A stretch of DNA of 64,000 bases from Ignatzschineria sp. (GCA_030150405.1 JASLFU010000034.1:1-64000); one strand, 5' to 3'; shown: positions 52,337-61,272, numbered from the stretch's first letter. Translations and numbers: made by a program. The notes: generated by a model from the letters alone, not told the origin.

Positions 52337-54061
52337 ATGAGTGGTAAGGGTTTTATTCCTCGAGAGTTTATCGATAGTCTGATTGCTCGGGCCGATATTG
52401 TCGGGCTGATTAATCAGCGTGTACCGTTAAAACGCTCTGGGAGTAACTATAAGGCGTGTTGCCCTTTTCATGATGAGAAGACCCCTTCTTTTAACGTCAA
52501 TGAGCCAAAGCAGTACTATTATTGCTTTGGGTGTGGTGCTTCGGGGAATGTAATTACTTTTTTGATGGAGTATGAGCGTCTTGAATTCCCTGAAGCGGTG
52601 GAGGTGCTTGCCCAAATAGAAGGGGTGGAAGTCCCCTATGAGCGTTCGCAAAACTACTCTCCGGAACGAGCAGAACGACAGAAAAATCTGCAGCAAGTTA
52701 CTGCTATGGCAGATGCTTTTTATCGAAATCAGCTCCGTACTCATCCCGATCGTGAACGGGCGATTGCTTACCTGCAGAGTCGGGGATTATCGGGGGAAGA
52801 TGCTAAAAAATATGGTATCGGATTTGCCCCAGATAGTTGGAATAGCTTAATGAGTGAGCTGACGAAACATAAAATTCCCGAGGCAGAACTTTTAGAAGCG
52901 GGGCTCTTAAGTGAATCAAATAACCGCCGTTATGACCGTTTTCGGGATCGTATTATCTTTCCTATTCGAAATCGGAAGGGAGATACTATCGCCTTTGGTG
53001 GTCGTGTGCTTGGCGAGGGCGAACCCAAATATTTAAACTCCCCTGAAACGCCCCTTTTTAAGAAGGGGGAGGAGCTTTACGGGCTCTATGAGTTGCGTAA
53101 ATATCAACGGGATTATAAGTGCATCATTGTCGTTGAGGGTTATATGGATGTCGTGATGCTAGCCCATTATGGTATCGGCAATAGCGTTGCAACTTTAGGA
53201 ACGGCCATCGGCTCACGCCAAATTGAGATTCTTTTGCGCTACACCTCATCGGTGATCTTCTGCTTTGATGGAGATCGAGCAGGAAAAGCAGCGGCTCGTA
53301 AGGCACTTGAGCAGGCGCTGCCGGTTTTATCTGCCGGAAAAGAGATCGCTTTCCTCTTTCTCCCCGAAGGGGAAGACCCCGATACATTTGTGCAAAAAGA
53401 GGGTAAAGAGGCCTTTTTATCAGCTGTTAAAGGGGCGATGCCTCTCTCGCAATATCTTTTTGAGGCGAATGAAGCTGAGATCGATATGAGCTCTTTAGAA
53501 GGGCGCTCGCTACTGCTTGAGCGTGCAGGAGAGATGATCAATGGGATGAAAGATATTCCCTTGCGTGATTTCTTAAGGGCTGAGCTGGCACGACGAACTA
53601 ATTTAGGGGAAGAGCTCCTCAATCGACATGTACGTCGGGGGCGAGTAGCAAGAAGGCAGGTGCAATTTCAAGGAAATCAGACTTTAGTAGATCGAATTTT
53701 GATTCTGATTTTAAATAATCTTGCTCTAGCGCGAGAGCTCAAGGGGATCCATTTTTTATTAGAGAGTGATGATCCGCAGCAGAATATACTTTATGAGATT
53801 ATTGCTACGATTAAAGATTATGAGGATTTAGCTCACACCGCACAGCTTCTTAACTTTTTTCGAGAAGAGGAGTGGATCGGCTGGCTTCAACGCCTAGTAG
53901 CGCAAGAGGTGATGCTCGAGGAGGAGCTTCAGGCCGCAGAGCTTGATGACCTTTTACGGCAATTAGCTAAAGGGGAGTCTCCTTTAAAACGAGTGTTGGC
54001 AAAACTGCAAAATAATGAACCCTTAAGCGAAGAGGAGTTGGCGATTTTACGACAAGGTTAA
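52337..54061 (+). CDS. dnaG: DNA primase DnaG
   Basis: DnaG makes RNA primers for replication. The 574-residue protein has the N-terminal zinc-binding domain (CCPFHDEKTPSFNV and YYCFGCGASGN), a TOPRIM catalytic core (VVEGYMDVVML, FCFDGDRAGK with acidic metal ligands), and a C-terminal helicase-interaction region. It starts 1 bp after yqeY, so it is translationally coupled to it. The TTAAACTAATATGAG junction shows the tight spacing. Confidence 0.96.
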   Translation: MSGKGFIPREFIDSLIARADIVGLINQRVPLKRSGSNYKACCPFHDEKTPSFNVNEPKQYYYCFGCGASGNVITFLMEYERLEFPEAVEVLAQIEGVEVPYERSQNYSPERAERQKNLQQVTAMADAFYRNQLRTHPDRERAIAYLQSRGLSGEDAKKYGIGFAPDSWNSLMSELTKHKIPEAELLEAGLLSESNNRRYDRFRDRIIFPIRNRKGDTIAFGGRVLGEGEPKYLNSPETPLFKKGEELYGLYELRKYQRDYKCIIVVEGYMDVVMLAHYGIGNSVATLGTAIGSRQIEILLRYTSSVIFCFDGDRAGKAAARKALEQALPVLSAGKEIAFLFLPEGEDPDTFVQKEGKEAFLSAVKGAMPLSQYLFEANEAEIDMSSLEGRSLLLERAGEMINGMKDIPLRDFLRAELARRTNLGEELLNRHVRRGRVARRQVQFQGNQTLVDRILILILNNLALARELKGIHFLLESDDPQQNILYEIIATIKDYEDLAHTAQLLNFFREEEWIGWLQRLVAQEVMLEEELQAAELDDLLRQLAKGESPLKRVLAKLQNNEPLSEEELAILRQG

Positions 54062-54118
54062 AGGGCTTAAATGGGCTCTACTTTCTTTAATGCTTGTGAT
54101 GATAATTGCTTAAGTGAT

Positions 54119-54157
54119 AAAAAAGCTCTCTGCCCTTAAGGGGGTAGAGAGCTTTTT
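54119..54157. terminator. Bidirectional terminator after dnaG
   Basis: AAAAAGCTCTCTGCCC pairs with GGGGGTAGAGAGCTTTTT around TTAA (54119-54156), with T or A tracts on both sides. Confidence 0.85.
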
Positions 54158-54206
54158 GTGATCTATGAAAAGTGGCTATATCTTTTACGGCCTTCTTAAG
54201 AGCTTT

Positions 54207-54893
54207 TTAAGGTGTTAAGTAGGAGAGCCAGCGGCGCTCGCAGTAACGAAAGAGCATTACAAGTAAAAATGTTAAAGCTAAATACGCCACTGCAGCGATT
54301 AAGAAGGGAATAAAGGGGGAGTAGGTAATACTATAGACTCTACGAGCCCAGCCTAAAATATCCACTAATGCTAATACTGAAGCTTGTGCCGTTCCGTGAA
54401 GCATAAAGATCACCTCATTGCTATAGGCAGGAAGAGCACGGCGGAAACCGGAAGGGAAGATAATCCGGCGGAAAAGCGTAAATTTACTCATGCCAAAAGC
54501 GATTCCTGCTTCAATCTCACCCTTAGAAGTATTTTTAATAGAGCCTTTAAAGATCTCTATAGTATAGGCGCAAGTATTGAGGGTAAAGGCAATCAGTACA
54601 CACTTATAAGCATCGGTTAATACATTATCCCAAAGCCAACCGCTATTTCTTACCGCTTCAAATTGACCTAATCCAAAATAGAGGAGGTAGATCTGAATAA
54701 GTAGCGGCGTTCCTCTAAAGAAGTAACTAAAGGCTTCAATAGGCCATCTTATTGCTCCATTTTTGGAGAGGGATAAGATCGAGAGCGGCACAGCTAAGAG
54801 AAGCCCAATGAGCGAGGAGATAAAGGTGAGCTGGATCGTCAGCCAGATCGCAGGTAAGAGATCGGGCAGTTCAGCAATAATTGCATCCATCAT
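54207..54893 (-). CDS. Polar amino acid ABC transporter permease (HisM/ArtM-like)
   Basis: A 228-residue inner-membrane permease with five helices and the family EAA loop (EAGIAFGMSKFTLFRRIIFPSGFRRALPAYSNEVIFML). It belongs to the His/Gln/Arg/Glu permease family. Its ATG overlaps the stop of the HisQ-like gene by 4 bp, so both are made together. No binding protein or ATPase is adjacent in the window, so the substrate is unknown. Confidence 0.88.
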   Translation of the reverse strand: MMDAIIAELPDLLPAIWLTIQLTFISSLIGLLLAVPLSILSLSKNGAIRWPIEAFSYFFRGTPLLIQIYLLYFGLGQFEAVRNSGWLWDNVLTDAYKCVLIAFTLNTCAYTIEIFKGSIKNTSKGEIEAGIAFGMSKFTLFRRIIFPSGFRRALPAYSNEVIFMLHGTAQASVLALVDILGWARRVYSITYSPFIPFLIAAVAYLALTFLLVMLFRYCERRWLSYLTP

Positions 54894-55585
54894 AGGGAGA
54901 CCTCACTTTTAAATCCAACGCTATAACGTTTCTCTAAAAACTTAATTAAAAGGATAGATACGCTGGTCAGTGCCAAAAAACCCAGCGCCGTAACCATATA
55001 GAAATCAAAGGTCATGCGTGTAGCTTTTCCTGCATTGTTCGCCATAAAGACAAGATCATGCAATCCAATTAAGGAGACAAGGGCGGTTGTTTTTAACATC
55101 ACTAACCAATTATTGCTTAATCCCGGAAGAGCAAAACGCATCGCTTGAGGGAAAATGATCCGTCGATAATAGCGCTTTTTAGGCATTCCCAGAGCGATGC
55201 AGGACTCAAACTGCCCTTTGGGCACAGCTAAAATAGCTCCCCGAAAAGTTTCAGAAATAAACGCACCAAAGATCAGCCCGATGGTGATAATTCCAGAGAC
55301 AAAGGGATTTAAAAAGAGGGGGGCAAGCCCTAAAAAATCAGTAATGAGATTCAGTAATGTCTGAATTCCAAAAAAGAGAAGAAAGATCAATACAATGTCA
55401 GGAATTCCGCGAATGACCGTAGTATAAATTTTTGAAAGGGCACGAATAGGGCGATGCTTGCTAAAGGAGAGCATTGCCGATCCTAGTCCTAAAAAAACCG
55501 CGATAACAAAGGAGAGAACTCCCAGCGCAATGGTGATGAAAAACCCCTCAAGCAATGAGGGGCCATAATTAATAATTTCCGACAA
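54890..55585 (-). CDS. Polar amino acid ABC transporter permease (HisQ-like), TTG start
   Basis: A 231-residue permease paired with the one above; the EAA loop reads ESCIALGMPKKRYYRRIIFPQAMRFALPGLSNNWLVML. The start is TTG at 55585, two bases after the glnS stop, with GGAG inside the end of glnS. It is therefore likely translated by coupling to glnS. Substrate may be glutamine or another polar amino acid, which is inference from context. Confidence 0.87.
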   Translation of the reverse strand: MSEIINYGPSLLEGFFITIALGVLSFVIAVFLGLGSAMLSFSKHRPIRALSKIYTTVIRGIPDIVLIFLLFFGIQTLLNLITDFLGLAPLFLNPFVSGIITIGLIFGAFISETFRGAILAVPKGQFESCIALGMPKKRYYRRIIFPQAMRFALPGLSNNWLVMLKTTALVSLIGLHDLVFMANNAGKATRMTFDFYMVTALGFLALTSVSILLIKFLEKRYSVGFKSEVSL

Positions 55586-55587
55586 CG

Positions 55588-57234
55588 TTACTCTCCAAAG
55601 CTGTCTTTTAGTGCGACTACAAGGTTAAATTCTAAGCCTTCAGCTTTTGGATCACGGGCATAATAGCCAACACGTTCAAACTGATAAGCCACTTCAGCTT
55701 CAGCCGCTTTAAGAGAAGGCTCTGCCTTAGCCGTTTTCACTACAAGGGATTCTTTGTTCACATAATCGAACACATCTCCTTCAACAGCCGCAGGATTAGG
55801 GGTTGTAAAGAGAATATCGTAATTATTTACGGTGATATCGATCGCCTCTGTTGCAGAAACCCACTGGATAACACCGCGAGCTTTAACTCCTTCGACATTT
55901 TTACCTAAAGTACCAGGAACGATCTCTGCAATAATTTCAGTGATTTCACCATCGGCATCTTTTTTCACATCGGTAGCGTGAATAATATACGCCCCGCGCA
56001 GACGAACATATCCATCGAGCACTAAGCGTTTATAGCGACGATTAGCCTCCTCTCTAAAGTCAGAGCGATCAATATAGAGCTCTTTTGTAAAGGTGATCTC
56101 ACGGGTGCCGCGGCTCTCATCTTGGGGATGATTTGCGACATTTAATACCTCTGGGGTATCAAAGTTAGTGAGTGTTACTTTTACAGGATCGAGTACTGCC
56201 ATGCGACGTTCTGCTTTAGGATTTAAAACATCACGCATCGCTTGGTTAAGCTGCTGCATTTCGATGATATTATCGGATTTTGTTACGCCGATACGGTCGC
56301 AGAAGAGACGTAGTGCCTCAGGAGGGCAACCGCGGCGTCGAAGACCTGCAATAGTTGGCATTCGGGGATCATCCCAGCCATCAACAATGCCAGCCTCAAC
56401 AAGTTCTGTTAAACGGCGTTTCGAGGTAATGGCGTACTCTAAATTGAGGCGCGAAAATTCATATTGACGCGGTGTGTGAGGGACTTCTGTATGTTCAACG
56501 CACCAATCATAAAGAGGGCGATGATCCTCAAACTCAAGGGTACAGAGCGAGTGGGTGATTCCTTCAAATGCATCACTTAAAGCATGAGCAAAATCATACA
56601 TCGGGTAGATGCACCATTTATCGCCAGTTTGGTGATGAGTTTCGTGACGAATACGATAGAGGGTGGGATCGCGCATATTCATGTTGGGCGATGCCATATC
56701 AATTTTAGCCCGTAAGATTTTCTCCCCATCTTTAAATTCACCTGCGCGCATACGAGCAAAAAGATCTAAGTTCTCCTCTACAGAGCGATCTCGATAGGGG
56801 GAGTTAACGCCCGGCTCTGTTAAGGTTCCACGCATTGCACGGAGCTCTTCGGGGGTACTATCATCCACATAGGCGAGCCCTTTTTTAATTAAGGTAATCG
56901 CCGCTTCGTAAAATTTCTCAAAGTAGTCTGAAGCGTAAAAGAGTTCGTCCCACTCAAAACCGAGCCATTTTACATCCTCTTTGATGGAGTTAACATATTC
57001 GATCTCCTCTTTTGAGGGATTCGTATCATCAAAACGTAAATTACAACGGCCGCCGTAATCTTCAGCAATTCCAAAGTTTAAGCAGATCGATTTTGCATGC
57101 CCAATATGGAGATAACCATTGGGTTCTGGGGGAAATCGGGTATAAATATCAGAACGATTCTGATATTTTCCGCTCTCTAAATCCTTATCGATAATTTGGC
57201 GAATAAAGTTAGTACGAACAATATTTTCAGACAT
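55588..57234 (-). CDS. glnS: Glutaminyl-tRNA synthetase
   Basis: GlnS charges tRNA-Gln. The 548-residue class I synthetase has the HIGH motif as PNGYLHIGHAKS and the KMSKS-equivalent region (ITSKRRL) plus the two C-terminal anticodon-binding beta barrels. Length matches E. coli (554). Start ATG 57234. It is the first gene of a likely glnS-hisQ-hisM operon, because the permease gene starts two bases after its stop. Confidence 0.97.
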   Translation of the reverse strand: MSENIVRTNFIRQIIDKDLESGKYQNRSDIYTRFPPEPNGYLHIGHAKSICLNFGIAEDYGGRCNLRFDDTNPSKEEIEYVNSIKEDVKWLGFEWDELFYASDYFEKFYEAAITLIKKGLAYVDDSTPEELRAMRGTLTEPGVNSPYRDRSVEENLDLFARMRAGEFKDGEKILRAKIDMASPNMNMRDPTLYRIRHETHHQTGDKWCIYPMYDFAHALSDAFEGITHSLCTLEFEDHRPLYDWCVEHTEVPHTPRQYEFSRLNLEYAITSKRRLTELVEAGIVDGWDDPRMPTIAGLRRRGCPPEALRLFCDRIGVTKSDNIIEMQQLNQAMRDVLNPKAERRMAVLDPVKVTLTNFDTPEVLNVANHPQDESRGTREITFTKELYIDRSDFREEANRRYKRLVLDGYVRLRGAYIIHATDVKKDADGEITEIIAEIVPGTLGKNVEGVKARGVIQWVSATEAIDITVNNYDILFTTPNPAAVEGDVFDYVNKESLVVKTAKAEPSLKAAEAEVAYQFERVGYYARDPKAEGLEFNLVVALKDSFGE

Positions 57235-57382
57235 AAATATGCAGTGCCTTTAGTCATTTAAAAGGTGAATTAAATAGTATTAATATTACCACACAATTTC
57301 TGCAGGTTCGATATTAAAAGAGGGCAGATAACGGGCATTATTCGAGGCGATCTCCTTAATGTTTTGAGTGATTTTTACAGCT

Positions 57383-58312
57383 CTACTCTTTTTGGGTGGC
57401 TGCTTTAAGAATGCTTTGAATATTGCTCTGGAAAATTTTGATATAGGTATCACTTTCAGGGGAGTTTGTGAGCGCGTCTGAGTAGAGAATTCCTCCATTT
57501 TGAATACCTAAATCATCGGCGAGTGTTTGAATAAAGCGAGAAGAGGCGATATTTTCAGTAAAAATAGCATCAATATTCTTTTCTTTAACCGAGCGATAGA
57601 GTTGAGCTAGCGCTTTAGCCGAGGGTTCGGCCAATGGGTTTAGCCCTAAGATAGGGGTAAATTGGACGCCATAGCGTTCCGTTAAGTATTGAAAGCTATT
57701 GTGCAAAATTAGAAAGTTAAGCTTCTCTTTAGGAATCTTACTCAATTGCTCTTCTGTTTCTTTATCGAGCGCTAAAAGTTGATCGCGAAATTGGAGGAAA
57801 TTTTCTTCAAAAAGCGGAGCTTTTTCCGGCTTAAGGTTACTTAGGGCCTCTTTAATATTTTTCGCCATCTGAATGACATTGAGTGGATTTTGCCAAATGT
57901 GGGGATCAAACTCGCCATGATCGTGATCGTGATCGTGATCGTGATCGTGATCGTGATCGTGATCGTGATCGTGATCGTGATGTTCTTCGCGATTACGGAT
58001 GGTGGGAACACCTTGAGAGGCAATAACCACCGTTCCCGAATATTGGTTGGCGTGAATGATTCTTTCAAGCCAAGGCTCAAATTGTAATCCATTTAGAATC
58101 AGCGCATCGGCGCTATTGATAATCACGAGGTCGCTGGGCGAGGGCTCAAATCCATGAGCATTTTTATCATGTGTAATCAGTGATTTAATCTCTACCTCTT
58201 CACCGCCAACATTGTGGGCGATATCCTCAAGAATCGTAAAGCTGGTAACAAGCTTAAGTGGCGCGGCATAGAGAGGGGAGATAAGGAGTAGGGTGGCAAG
58301 TAGTTTTTTCAT
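57383..58312 (-). CDS. znuA: Zinc ABC transporter substrate-binding protein ZnuA, with His-Asp repeat loop
   Basis: ZnuA captures Zn2+ in the periplasm for the ZnuBC importer. The 309-residue protein has a signal peptide (KLLATLLLISPLYA), zinc ligands such as the His in THDKNAHGFEPSP, and a long His/Asp loop (ten HD pairs near residues 110-130) encoded by a GATCGT hexamer array. The ATG at 58312 starts the signal peptide; a longer TTG frame to 58360 adds 16 residues and lacks support. znuB and znuC are not in the window. The gene is divergent from ubiC. Confidence 0.93.
   Translation of the reverse strand: MKKLLATLLLISPLYAAPLKLVTSFTILEDIAHNVGGEEVEIKSLITHDKNAHGFEPSPSDLVIINSADALILNGLQFEPWLERIIHANQYSGTVVIASQGVPTIRNREEHHDHDHDHDHDHDHDHDHDHDHGEFDPHIWQNPLNVIQMAKNIKEALSNLKPEKAPLFEENFLQFRDQLLALDKETEEQLSKIPKEKLNFLILHNSFQYLTERYGVQFTPILGLNPLAEPSAKALAQLYRSVKEKNIDAIFTENIASSRFIQTLADDLGIQNGGILYSDALTNSPESDTYIKIFQSNIQSILKAATQKE
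57919..57978. repeat. Hexanucleotide repeat (GATCGT)10 in znuA
   Basis: Ten exact copies of GATCGT encode the alternating His-Asp loop on the minus strand. Every copy also holds a Dam site (GATC). A hexamer array stays in frame when its copy number changes. Confidence 0.97.
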
Positions 58313-58520
58313 AAAATGTTTTTTTATAAAGGAATTAAGAGATAAAGAATTTAAGGCCAATTCTTAAACAATATCTGTGCAATTATAGACGAGAGAGAGG
58401 AATTTAGGGAGCATCTAATCTTTAAAAGAGAGATAATATTTCAGCTTATCTCTATAATTTTGAAAATTATTCTACTGATTAAGTTAAGGGTTAAGTGGGC
58501 GCTATTTAGTAAGGAATATT

Positions 58521-59102
58521 ATGATTAAAGAACAAAATAAGCGAGAAGAGTTAGAGCGCGGAGATTCAGTGTGGGGTATCTCGCTAAGAGAGGCTAAGAC
58601 GCTTTTAGAAAGGGAGCGGCTACTTACGATTAACTCTTTAACTCAAGGTTTAAAAGAATTGAACGCACCTTTTGAGGTTGAGCTTCTATACTTAGGGGAG
58701 TCGGGGTTGTATGCAGAAGAGAGTGCGGCCTTTTCTTCTTTCGGGGCTTTAAGCTCAGATATTAAAAAGTTTTTTGCACGAGAAGTGCTTTTAAAGCTCG
58801 AGGGAACGCCTGTGGTGTGGGCCCGCAGTGTGATTGACTCCGCTGCAGAGAGCTGGCTAAAAATTTTAGATTGTGGCACAGAGCCTTTAGGGCACAAGTT
58901 ATTTGATGGCACACTTCCGCTCTCTCGCTCTGCATTTGAGTATGGGGAGATCTCCTCTCATCATTTGATGTTTGGCGGAAAGGTTTCTTTGGCAGCTCAG
59001 TCAATGATCGCTCGGCGCTCTATATTTAGTTGGGAGAGTGCGCCATTACTCTTAACAGAGTGTTATCTCCCCGCACTCGAAAGGTTTATCGCGAGATGTT
59101 AG
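58521..59102 (+). CDS. ubiC: Chorismate pyruvate-lyase UbiC
   Basis: UbiC converts chorismate to 4-hydroxybenzoate and pyruvate, the first step of ubiquinone synthesis. The 193-residue protein has VWARSVID, LPLSRSAFEY and the C-terminal ARRSIFSWESAPLLLTECYLPAL, the conserved UbiC end. Length is slightly longer than E. coli (165). AAGGAATATT lies before the ATG. The next gene (DUF456) overlaps its end by 7 bp; ubiA is not adjacent. Confidence 0.85.
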   Translation: MIKEQNKREELERGDSVWGISLREAKTLLERERLLTINSLTQGLKELNAPFEVELLYLGESGLYAEESAAFSSFGALSSDIKKFFAREVLLKLEGTPVVWARSVIDSAAESWLKILDCGTEPLGHKLFDGTLPLSRSAFEYGEISSHHLMFGGKVSLAAQSMIARRSIFSWESAPLLLTECYLPALERFIARC

Positions 59103-59617
59103 TCACCATATTTTTTATTATTGGATTAATCATGTTGATTCTTGGGGGTTTAGGTACAGTCTTTCCTGCGCTTCCAGGTTTGCCCCTAATGTTCGGAGGA
59201 TACTGGCTTTTGGCTTATCTTGGGGATTATACGTTGCTCTCTACAAAATCTGTTTGGGTCATGGCGGGATTGATGATCTTAGGGGAGGTGATTGATCGTG
59301 TAGCGTCGCTTTTTGGTGCGAAGCTAACAGGATCGGGGCAGAAGGCACTGTGGGGATCGGTCATAGGGTCGATTGCTGGGCTCTTTACATTTGGTTTTAT
59401 TGGAATGGCCATCGGGGTTGTTGTAGGAGCGATGCTCGGAGAGTTATTAGATAAACGGACCTTATTAGAGGCTGGCAAGGTAGGGCTTGGTACTTTTATG
59501 GGCTTTGCAGTGGGGCTTGTGAGTAAAGTGATTATCGCTGCAGGAATTTTTCTTTATGTGGGAATTCTTTTTACGATCTATTTTGGGAATTGGCTAGTGA
59601 ATATTTGGCCTTGGTAG
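59096..59617 (+). CDS. DUF456 family membrane protein
   Basis: A 173-residue polytopic membrane protein with Gly-rich helices. The DUF456 pattern is visible as LILGGLGTVFPALPGLPLMFGGYW near the start, GLMILGEVIDRVASLFGAKLTGSG in the middle, and GAMLGELL. I use ATG 59096, 10 nt after CGAAAGG and overlapping the ubiC stop; a longer frame to 59030 lies fully inside ubiC. Function unknown. Transcribed with ubiC. Confidence 0.82.
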   Translation: MLVTIFFIIGLIMLILGGLGTVFPALPGLPLMFGGYWLLAYLGDYTLLSTKSVWVMAGLMILGEVIDRVASLFGAKLTGSGQKALWGSVIGSIAGLFTFGFIGMAIGVVVGAMLGELLDKRTLLEAGKVGLGTFMGFAVGLVSKVIIAAGIFLYVGILFTIYFGNWLVNIWPW

Positions 59618-59730
59618 GAGTCATCGTGATCCAATCAGCGATCCAATCAAAATAGCGGATAGTCTGATAAAAGCGGCAAATATCTAAAAACAGACAAAAA
59701 GAAGGTGATAGAAATAAAAAAAACTTAAGA

Positions 59731-59764
59731 AAGAAGCCTAATATCATTTGATATTAGGCTTCTT
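59731..59764 (-). terminator. Terminator of the tRNA-Asp pair
   Basis: A perfect 16-bp stem, AAGAAGCCTAATATCA (59731-59746) with TGATATTAGGCTTCTT (59749-59764), is followed on the minus strand by a T-rich tract. Confidence 0.85.
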
Positions 59765-59767
59765 ATT

Positions 59768-59845
59768 TGGCGGAACGGACGGGACTCGAACCCGCGACCC
59801 CCTGCGTGACAGGCAGGTATTCTAAACCAACTGAACTACCGCTCC
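59768..59845 (-). tRNA. tRNA-Asp (GTC), copy 2
   Basis: Read on the minus strand it gives a full cloverleaf: acceptor GGAGCGG/CCGTTCC, anticodon loop CTGTCAC with GTC, the T-loop TTCGAGTC and an encoded CCA. Identical to the copy at 59943-60020. Confidence 0.97.
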
Positions 59846-59942
59846 AAATTTAGAAAGTAGTATACCAATAAAATTGGATTTTGCAACTCTAACTTATTTT
59901 AGAGTTAACTCGCTTCAAATACTAAGAAGCGAGTCTAATGTT

Positions 59943-60020
59943 TGGCGGAACGGACGGGACTCGAACCCGCGACCCCCTGCGTGACAGGCAGGTATTCTAA
60001 ACCAACTGAACTACCGCTCC
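59943..60020 (-). tRNA. tRNA-Asp (GTC), copy 1
   Basis: Same sequence and structure as the copy at 59768, separated by 97 bp. It is the promoter-proximal gene of the pair. Acceptor, D, anticodon (GTC) and T arms with CCA are all present. Confidence 0.97.
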
Positions 60021-60052
60021 AAAATCTTCGTTGTTCCCAACTAAGGAATGCT

Positions 60053-60080
60053 ATTATACGAAACTTTTTTTAGTTGTCAT
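60053..60080 (-). promoter_or_regulatory. Promoter of the tRNA-Asp pair
   Basis: On the minus strand ATGACA (60080-60075) and TATAAT (60058-60053) are 16 bp apart, ending about 33 bp before the first tRNA. Confidence 0.7.
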
Positions 60081-60225
60081 CTTTATTTTTAACTTTGAAT
60101 AACAATAGATCAATAGTGCTCCTTTTTGCTATTTTTATCCTCATCTTTTAGGGGATTTATGGTGAAAGAGGAGGGAAACATGGTAAACTTAAGGGGTTAT
60201 CTTTAACTATATAAGGAATTAAAGT

Positions 60226-61203
60226 ATGCAATTTCGAACAATTCTTATGGCAGGAGCGCTTGTTATGTCTCAGGCAGTGGCATCAGATGCAGTTTTGACT
60301 CTTCAGCCTGTCGCTAAAGAGCGTGAAGTAAAGGTTGTTTTAGATATGGATGCTCACCATTTTTCTGTGATGGGGGGCTGTAATACCATGATGGGCCCTG
60401 TACATATTGATGAGGATGATCATTTCCATGTGGGAACACAAAAAGGGCCGGGCCTTGCATCAACTTTAATGGCATGCCCTAATGAGTTACAACAATTAGA
60501 TGAGCGTTTAGCGAAATTTATGCAGGGTGCACCTAAGGTTTTACGTCAAGGAGATGCGCTCTATCTTGTAGGTACTATCGAAGGGGAGAAGGAATCACAT
60601 TTTCTTCCTATCGAATTAGATCGTGGAAGTTATAAAGATGTAGAAGCTAAAGCATATGAGCGTGTCTTCTATTATGTCTCTAGCGAACGCGTTGCTTGTG
60701 AAGAAGGAGATGAAAAACTCTGCCTTCAGGTTCGTCAAGATAAAAATGATGAGTGGCAAATCTATAATGGCACTATCGAAGGCTTTGAGCCCCAGCCAAA
60801 TTATGAGTACCGTCTACGTTTAAAAGAGTATAACGAAGATGGAAATAAGCATCATGTATTAGATATGGTGGTTGAGCAAGGTAGAGTTGAAATGACGCTT
60901 CCTGAAGACGATCAAGCATCGAGTGAAGAGGAGAGCGAAGCTCTTAACGTTGAAGCTAACGATGAAAAAAATTCTGTGGGATCTCAAGAGGATGAGAAAG
61001 TAGCAGAAGAGGATGAGGCGATCACTGAATCTAACACGGATGCAACAGAAGAAGAGATTGAAGTAGAAGAATCGGTAAAAGGCGAGGATTCTACAAAGTC
61101 TGAAAAAGCAGAGAGTGTTCAAGAAGTTAAAGAGGAGCTTCTTGAAGAGGTTGAGAAGAGCGTCTCTGAGAAAATTGAAGAAGTGACAAAAGAGCTAAAT
61201 TAA
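60226..61203 (+). CDS. META domain plus DUF4377 secreted protein with acidic tail
   Basis: A 325-residue secreted protein. Residues 1-20 are a signal peptide. Residues 25-120 are a META/HslJ-type domain with the paired cysteines C52 (GGCNTMMG) and C84 (MACP). Residues about 150-225 are DUF4377 (ERVACEEGDEKLCLQVRQ, GFEPQPNYEY). The last 100 residues are Glu/Ser/Lys-rich. HslJ-type proteins are envelope stress proteins; the function of this fusion is unknown. It pairs with the DUF4377 lipoprotein at 24078. AAGGAATTAAAGT precedes the ATG. Confidence 0.82.
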   Translation: MQFRTILMAGALVMSQAVASDAVLTLQPVAKEREVKVVLDMDAHHFSVMGGCNTMMGPVHIDEDDHFHVGTQKGPGLASTLMACPNELQQLDERLAKFMQGAPKVLRQGDALYLVGTIEGEKESHFLPIELDRGSYKDVEAKAYERVFYYVSSERVACEEGDEKLCLQVRQDKNDEWQIYNGTIEGFEPQPNYEYRLRLKEYNEDGNKHHVLDMVVEQGRVEMTLPEDDQASSEEESEALNVEANDEKNSVGSQEDEKVAEEDEAITESNTDATEEEIEVEESVKGEDSTKSEKAESVQEVKEELLEEVEKSVSEKIEEVTKELN

Positions 61204-61238
61204 TCAGTTCAAGCGTGTAATTTTACTGTTGTCATAAA

Positions 61239-61272
61239 AGAAAAGCCGAGCGTTTAAACGTTCGGCTTTTTT
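61239..61272. terminator. Bidirectional terminator
   Basis: AAAAGCCGAGCGT pairs with ACGTTCGGCTTTT around TTAA and is followed by T's. It lies between the META gene and corA. Confidence 0.85.

Noticed and set aside
57286..57498. 70-residue minus-strand frame overlapping the end of znuA
   Set aside because: It lies within znuA in another frame and has no support.
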